The position numbers and the translations under genes are program-made. Shown here in pieces: positions 60,757 to 64,000 of a stretch of 64,000 nucleotides of DNA; within the stretch, counting starts at the first letter, position 1, and every line of letters starts with the position of its first letter. The notes under the pieces are model-generated. The model had not been told where the DNA came from and searched no databases. It saw nothing but the letters and a program-made list of their open reading frames with translations. This stretch comes from UBA830 sp002295635 (GTDB lineage Bacteria > Pseudomonadota > Alphaproteobacteria > MPNO01 > UBA830): contig DBHK01000005.1 of NCBI GenBank assembly GCA_002295635.1, positions 34,396 to 98,395 of the forward strand, in the 5' to 3' direction.

Positions 60757-62208
60757 TTAGTCGTATCCCGGAGGGGGTGAGAAGCGTCGGTAGTATTTTT
60801 CTAAAAGACCCGCAAAGTGTATGCAGGTACGGTCGCTGTACTGCGGCCCGATAATTTGGACGCCAACAGGCATGCCGTCTCCTGCGAATCCTATGGGTGC
60901 TACTGTGGTCGGTAGGTATGTGAAGTTCGAATAGCCGGGTAGCCAGATCTGGTTCATGAAGGGCTGCAGCGTCCCATCGATCGGGATGATTCGTTCATAA
61001 GGCGGAGTATCGGTGTGTGGGATTGCGGTTGTTACGGTAGCGGCGGTTAGCATCAAATCATATTTTTGGAAGAACTCGTGCCATTTCCAGCGGATGCGAT
61101 GGCGTGCCTCGTTAATTGTCGTCCAGTCGCGATGCGATAGCGTCATACCGCGCAGCATCCGCGCCCACTTACTATCATCACCAGGTTCAAGCGCATTGCG
61201 AGCTTTTAGATTTTCAGAAAAATCTTCCTCGGTCTGTCGGCCTGATGTCGTGGCGCGTAACATTATATCATATAGCCGATGCGCCTCATTTGCATCAAAA
61301 TCGGGCCGCACGCCAACCTCGATTTCCACTTTGCTACTCTTTAGGAAATCGGCCAGTTCCTGCTGGAGTGTGATCACGTCGCTTGAAAGCTTAACTGAGT
61401 CATCCTCCACAAGAATGGACACCTTATATTCTTCTATACTTTTCTTTATCGGTGGCGGCAGTGAGAGCCGTAAACCGGTTTCTTCGATCTCGTCGAGGCC
61501 CTGAATAGCGGATAGTCCGACGTCAAGATCTCCCGCGCTGCGGGCTAGTGGACCGATGACTAACATATCGATCGGCGCAACGTTTTGGCTAAGTGTATGC
61601 CCGATAGTAGAACAAATACCCATTGTTGGTTTGTGGCCGAATAGGCCGCAATGGGCGGCGGGGTTTCGGATGGAACCCGCAATATCGCTCCCTACCTCAA
61701 AGCCCGTTAAACCCGCACTTAGCGCTGCCGCCGACCCACCGGACGACCCACCTGGCGTACGTTTGACGTCCCATGGATTGGCAGTCCTCCCATAAATAGC
61801 ATTGAAACTCTGGCAGTCGGCCAGCCAAATCGGGATGTTGGTCTTTCCGAATATGATAGCGCCAGCTTCACGCAGGCGTTGGACGGCGACTGCGTCCTGT
61901 TTGGCAATGTTTTTTCTATTCGCATGCACGCCCCATGTAGTTGGCAAACCCCTTACGTCAAAGGATTCTTTTACCGTCATTGGTATGCCATGTAGCGGGC
62001 CCACCTTATGGTTTTGGGCCAGCGCATTATCAGCATCGAGAGCGAGGCGGCGAGCGACGGGGATATCTGTAGAGATTATAGCATTCAGTGAAGGGTTAAG
62101 TCTTTCAACTCGGTCGAGGTAATGGTCAAGCAATTCAAGGCAGCTGATCTTTCGCCGCCGGATCATGCTGGCCAATCTCCTCGCGGGATAAAAGGCGATA
62201 TCTGTCAT
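60757..62208 (-). CDS. Amidase signature family hydrolase
   Basis: A 483-residue amidase. The catalytic lysine is in GIPMTVKESFDVRG near residue 80, the cis-serine loop is RTPGGSSGGSAAA near residue 155, and the nucleophile is in VGSDIAGSIRNPAA. PVGVQIIGPQYSDRT near the C-terminus is usual for the family. It is convergent with Mo system 2 and divergent from the acyl-CoA synthetase. It differs from the amidase at 3721 throughout. The substrate is unknown. Confidence 0.87.
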   Translation of the reverse strand: MTDIAFYPARRLASMIRRRKISCLELLDHYLDRVERLNPSLNAIISTDIPVARRLALDADNALAQNHKVGPLHGIPMTVKESFDVRGLPTTWGVHANRKNIAKQDAVAVQRLREAGAIIFGKTNIPIWLADCQSFNAIYGRTANPWDVKRTPGGSSGGSAAALSAGLTGFEVGSDIAGSIRNPAAHCGLFGHKPTMGICSTIGHTLSQNVAPIDMLVIGPLARSAGDLDVGLSAIQGLDEIEETGLRLSLPPPIKKSIEEYKVSILVEDDSVKLSSDVITLQQELADFLKSSKVEIEVGVRPDFDANEAHRLYDIMLRATTSGRQTEEDFSENLKARNALEPGDDSKWARMLRGMTLSHRDWTTINEARHRIRWKWHEFFQKYDLMLTAATVTTAIPHTDTPPYERIIPIDGTLQPFMNQIWLPGYSNFTYLPTTVAPIGFAGDGMPVGVQIIGPQYSDRTCIHFAGLLEKYYRRFSPPPGYD

Positions 62209-62339
62209 GTCTTCGCTCTAAGCTGGTATCCAAACCCCGATACGTTAGTCATGAGCAATGGGATTGTCGAACTGGCAGTCTTGCGTCTTAGCCTTAGATA
62301 TGAGGAAATTCTAGTAATAACGGGGGAGGGGTGTATCCA
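62209..62339. promoter_or_regulatory. Divergent promoter space, amidase and acyl-CoA synthetase
   Basis: 131 bases with a strong GGGGGAGGGG ribosome site (62322-62331) before ATG 62340. No operator recognised. Confidence 0.35.
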
Positions 62340-63977
62340 ATGCCTCAGGCGTTTTCAAAGTTCAATTACGAAGAGGTGCGGGCGGGATTTTCGCTCGACG
62401 TGCCAGATGATTTCAATTTTGCTTTTGATGTGGTTGCCAAACGCGGCCGGGAAAATGACAAAACCGCGCTGATCGCGATCGACCGCACAGGGAAAAACAC
62501 GGTACTTCACAGTTATGCAGATCTTGACAGAATGTCGAGTTACTTCGCTAACGCTTTGATGACATTGGGTGCCGAGAAAGGTGATTTCGCCTTCGTAATG
62601 ATCCCACGTATCGTAGAATGGTATCAGGTTCTGCTTGGCTGCACGAAAATGGGTGTTGTCGCCATGCCGGGCACCAACCTATTGACGGCGAAGGATATTG
62701 AGTATCGAGTCAACCGGGCCAGGGCTCGGCTCGTGATTGTGACAGAGGATCACGCTGAGAAGGTTGATCAGATAAAGAATAATTGTCCTTCTATAGAATA
62801 CCTTATTCTAATCGGTGATGCGCGTTGTGGCTGGATGACGCTCCGGGATATTTGCGCGTCCGAAAATGAAACCGTCGATCGCGCGGTACTTCCACCGACA
62901 CGTGCCGACGAAGATATGCTGATCTATTTTACGTCCGGCACTACCCATATGCCCAAAATGGTTGTCCGCGATCATGCCTATGCACTGGCACACTCGATTA
63001 CTGGCGATTACTGGATGGATCTACGTGACGATGATGTACACTGGACGTTGACAGACACCGGTTGGGCGAAGGCGGCATGGGGACTTCTGTATCCGCCGCT
63101 GCTCGCGGGCGCTGCGGTTGTTTTATACGACGGAGAGGGTTTCGACGCTGACATTCATTTAAGGATCATTAGTGAACACAAGGTGACAACGTTCTGCGCT
63201 CCACCAACGATCTATCGCTTGTTGGCACAGATGGATCTTTCGGCGGCCAACTTTTCGTCCCTTAGGCACTGTTTTGGTGCTGGTGAGCCGCTAAACCCAG
63301 AGGCCATGAGAGCATGGAAAGCTGCAACCGGCTGCGATATATACGATGGATACGGTCAGACAGAGTCGATTAACATTGTCGCCAATTTTCCTGGGATGGA
63401 AATTCGTCCCGGATCTATGGGAAAACCAGTGCCGGGTATCACGGTTGATATCATCGACGCAGATGGCAACATACTAGCCGATGACGAGGTTGGGCATATC
63501 GGGGTTCAGATCTCTGATCCTTGGCCACCGGGTTTGTTCAAGGGATATTTCCGAGATGATGCTGTCACTGCGGAGGCATTCCGTAACGGTTGGTATTATA
63601 CCGGTGACAAGGCCACCCGCGATGTCGACGGTTATATCTGGTTTGTGGGCCGTTCGGATGACATTATTTCATCGGCCAGCTATCGCATAAGTCCTTTTGA
63701 GGTCGAAAGCGCATTGATCGAACACGAAGCTGTTCTCGAATCTGCCGTTGTAGCCAAGCCTGATGAAATACGAGGCGAAATTGTCATGGCTTACATAATT
63801 TTGGCGGCTGAGTTCAAACCGTCCGAAGATCTCGCGAACGATATTAAAGAATTCGTGAGGCAACAGACCGCGCCGTATAAATACCCCCGCGTTATAGAAT
63901 TCCGTGATTCGCTGCCCAAAACCATATCAGGTAAGATCCGGCGGGTAGAGCTTCGGGAGGAAGCAGCGAAGCGGTGA
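62340..63977 (+). CDS. Medium-chain-type acyl-CoA synthetase (AMP-forming)
   Basis: A 545-residue adenylate-forming ligase. The A3 motif is YFTSGTTHMPKMVV near residue 200, DTGWAKAAWGLLYPPLLAG is typical of the acetyl/medium-chain acyl-CoA synthetase branch, A5 is YDGYGQTESINIV, the hinge is VGRSDDIISSASYRISPFE, and the catalytic lysine is in LPKTISGKIRRVEL. I start at ATG 62340, eight bases after a GGGGGAGGGG site; GTG 62331 overlaps that site. It could activate a carboxylic acid released by the divergent amidase. Confidence 0.88.
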   Translation: MPQAFSKFNYEEVRAGFSLDVPDDFNFAFDVVAKRGRENDKTALIAIDRTGKNTVLHSYADLDRMSSYFANALMTLGAEKGDFAFVMIPRIVEWYQVLLGCTKMGVVAMPGTNLLTAKDIEYRVNRARARLVIVTEDHAEKVDQIKNNCPSIEYLILIGDARCGWMTLRDICASENETVDRAVLPPTRADEDMLIYFTSGTTHMPKMVVRDHAYALAHSITGDYWMDLRDDDVHWTLTDTGWAKAAWGLLYPPLLAGAAVVLYDGEGFDADIHLRIISEHKVTTFCAPPTIYRLLAQMDLSAANFSSLRHCFGAGEPLNPEAMRAWKAATGCDIYDGYGQTESINIVANFPGMEIRPGSMGKPVPGITVDIIDADGNILADDEVGHIGVQISDPWPPGLFKGYFRDDAVTAEAFRNGWYYTGDKATRDVDGYIWFVGRSDDIISSASYRISPFEVESALIEHEAVLESAVVAKPDEIRGEIVMAYIILAAEFKPSEDLANDIKEFVRQQTAPYKYPRVIEFRDSLPKTISGKIRRVELREEAAKR

Positions 63978-64000
63978 CTTCTAATCAACACCTGTAGCGG

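Noticed and set aside
1..64000. tRNA genes, insertion sequences, CRISPR arrays, prophage genes, selC or sel genes
   Set aside because: None was recognised on either strand by reading; weak or short RNA genes could have been missed without a covariance search.

Overview
The window is about 64 kb of bacterial chromosome at roughly 50% GC, and the gene content points to an alphaproteobacterium. The indicators are GcrA with GANTC sites upstream of it, a DksA-type C4 regulator, an E. coli-type MntR, class I nrdAB and pntAB. The aerobic benzoyl-CoA (box) genes, molybdenum hydroxylases and UGA-containing redox genes suggest an uncultured, possibly marine or Rhodospirillales-like lineage, but that placement is inference. 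No tRNA, rRNA, insertion sequence, prophage or CRISPR array was seen.

Layout. (1) 1-5961: the end of boxB, a benzoate-CoA ligase, a PhyH-type dioxygenase, an amidase and an isocitrate lyase/PEP mutase-family enzyme, all on the plus strand. (2) 6478-10279: mntR, then nrdA-nrdB behind a 418-base leader with two inverted pairs of a TATCCACA core that read as NrdR and/or DnaA boxes. (3) 10566-17595: an orphan tripartite-tricarboxylate binding protein, a VOC protein with a ChaC-like cyclotransferase, and an Lrp regulator divergent from a thiol dioxygenase, oxidoreductase, acyl-CoA ligase and CAP-protein run. (4) 17567-24740: minus-strand speD-speE, acyl-CoA dehydrogenase, FAD-linked oxidase, tsaC and cysQ, with a divergent SRAP gene. 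(5) 25034-29654: a zinc alcohol dehydrogenase, a DksA-like protein, gcrA, a small VOC protein and an FAD oxidoreductase. (6) 29996-41504: a glycan locus with a polymerase-like membrane protein, seven GT-B glycosyltransferases joined mostly by 4-base ATGA/GTGA overlaps, and a convergent asparagine synthase. (7) 41649-48827: a first FAD/FeS/Mo hydroxylase operon with a clear terminator, then pntA-pntB. (8) 49021-63977: UbiD, a YghU-type GST, a frameshifted cupin gene, a long plus-strand operon of redox genes ending in a second Mo hydroxylase, and finally an amidase divergent from an acyl-CoA synthetase.

The most striking observation is in region 8. An AhpD-like gene (52125-53231) is cut by an in-frame TGA exactly where the second cysteine of the CxxC-T-x-S-H motif belongs, and the frame stays open for 122 more codons. 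Two genes later, a carboxymuconolactone-decarboxylase-like gene (54350-54877) has another in-frame TGA in nearly the same setting, Cys-x-Tyr-TGA-Thr, followed one base later by a perfect 8-bp inverted repeat. Both look like selenocysteine codons (CxxU redox motifs). Conventional gene calling would split or truncate both genes. They share an apparent operon with a luciferase-family enzyme, a G3E GTPase, a VOC protein and a molybdenum hydroxylase, which suggests a selenium- and molybdenum-dependent oxidative catabolic system. No selA, selB, selC or selD lies in the window, so the selenocysteine reading depends on genes elsewhere.

Protein identities are by recognition of motifs and overall sequence. 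No database search was run.
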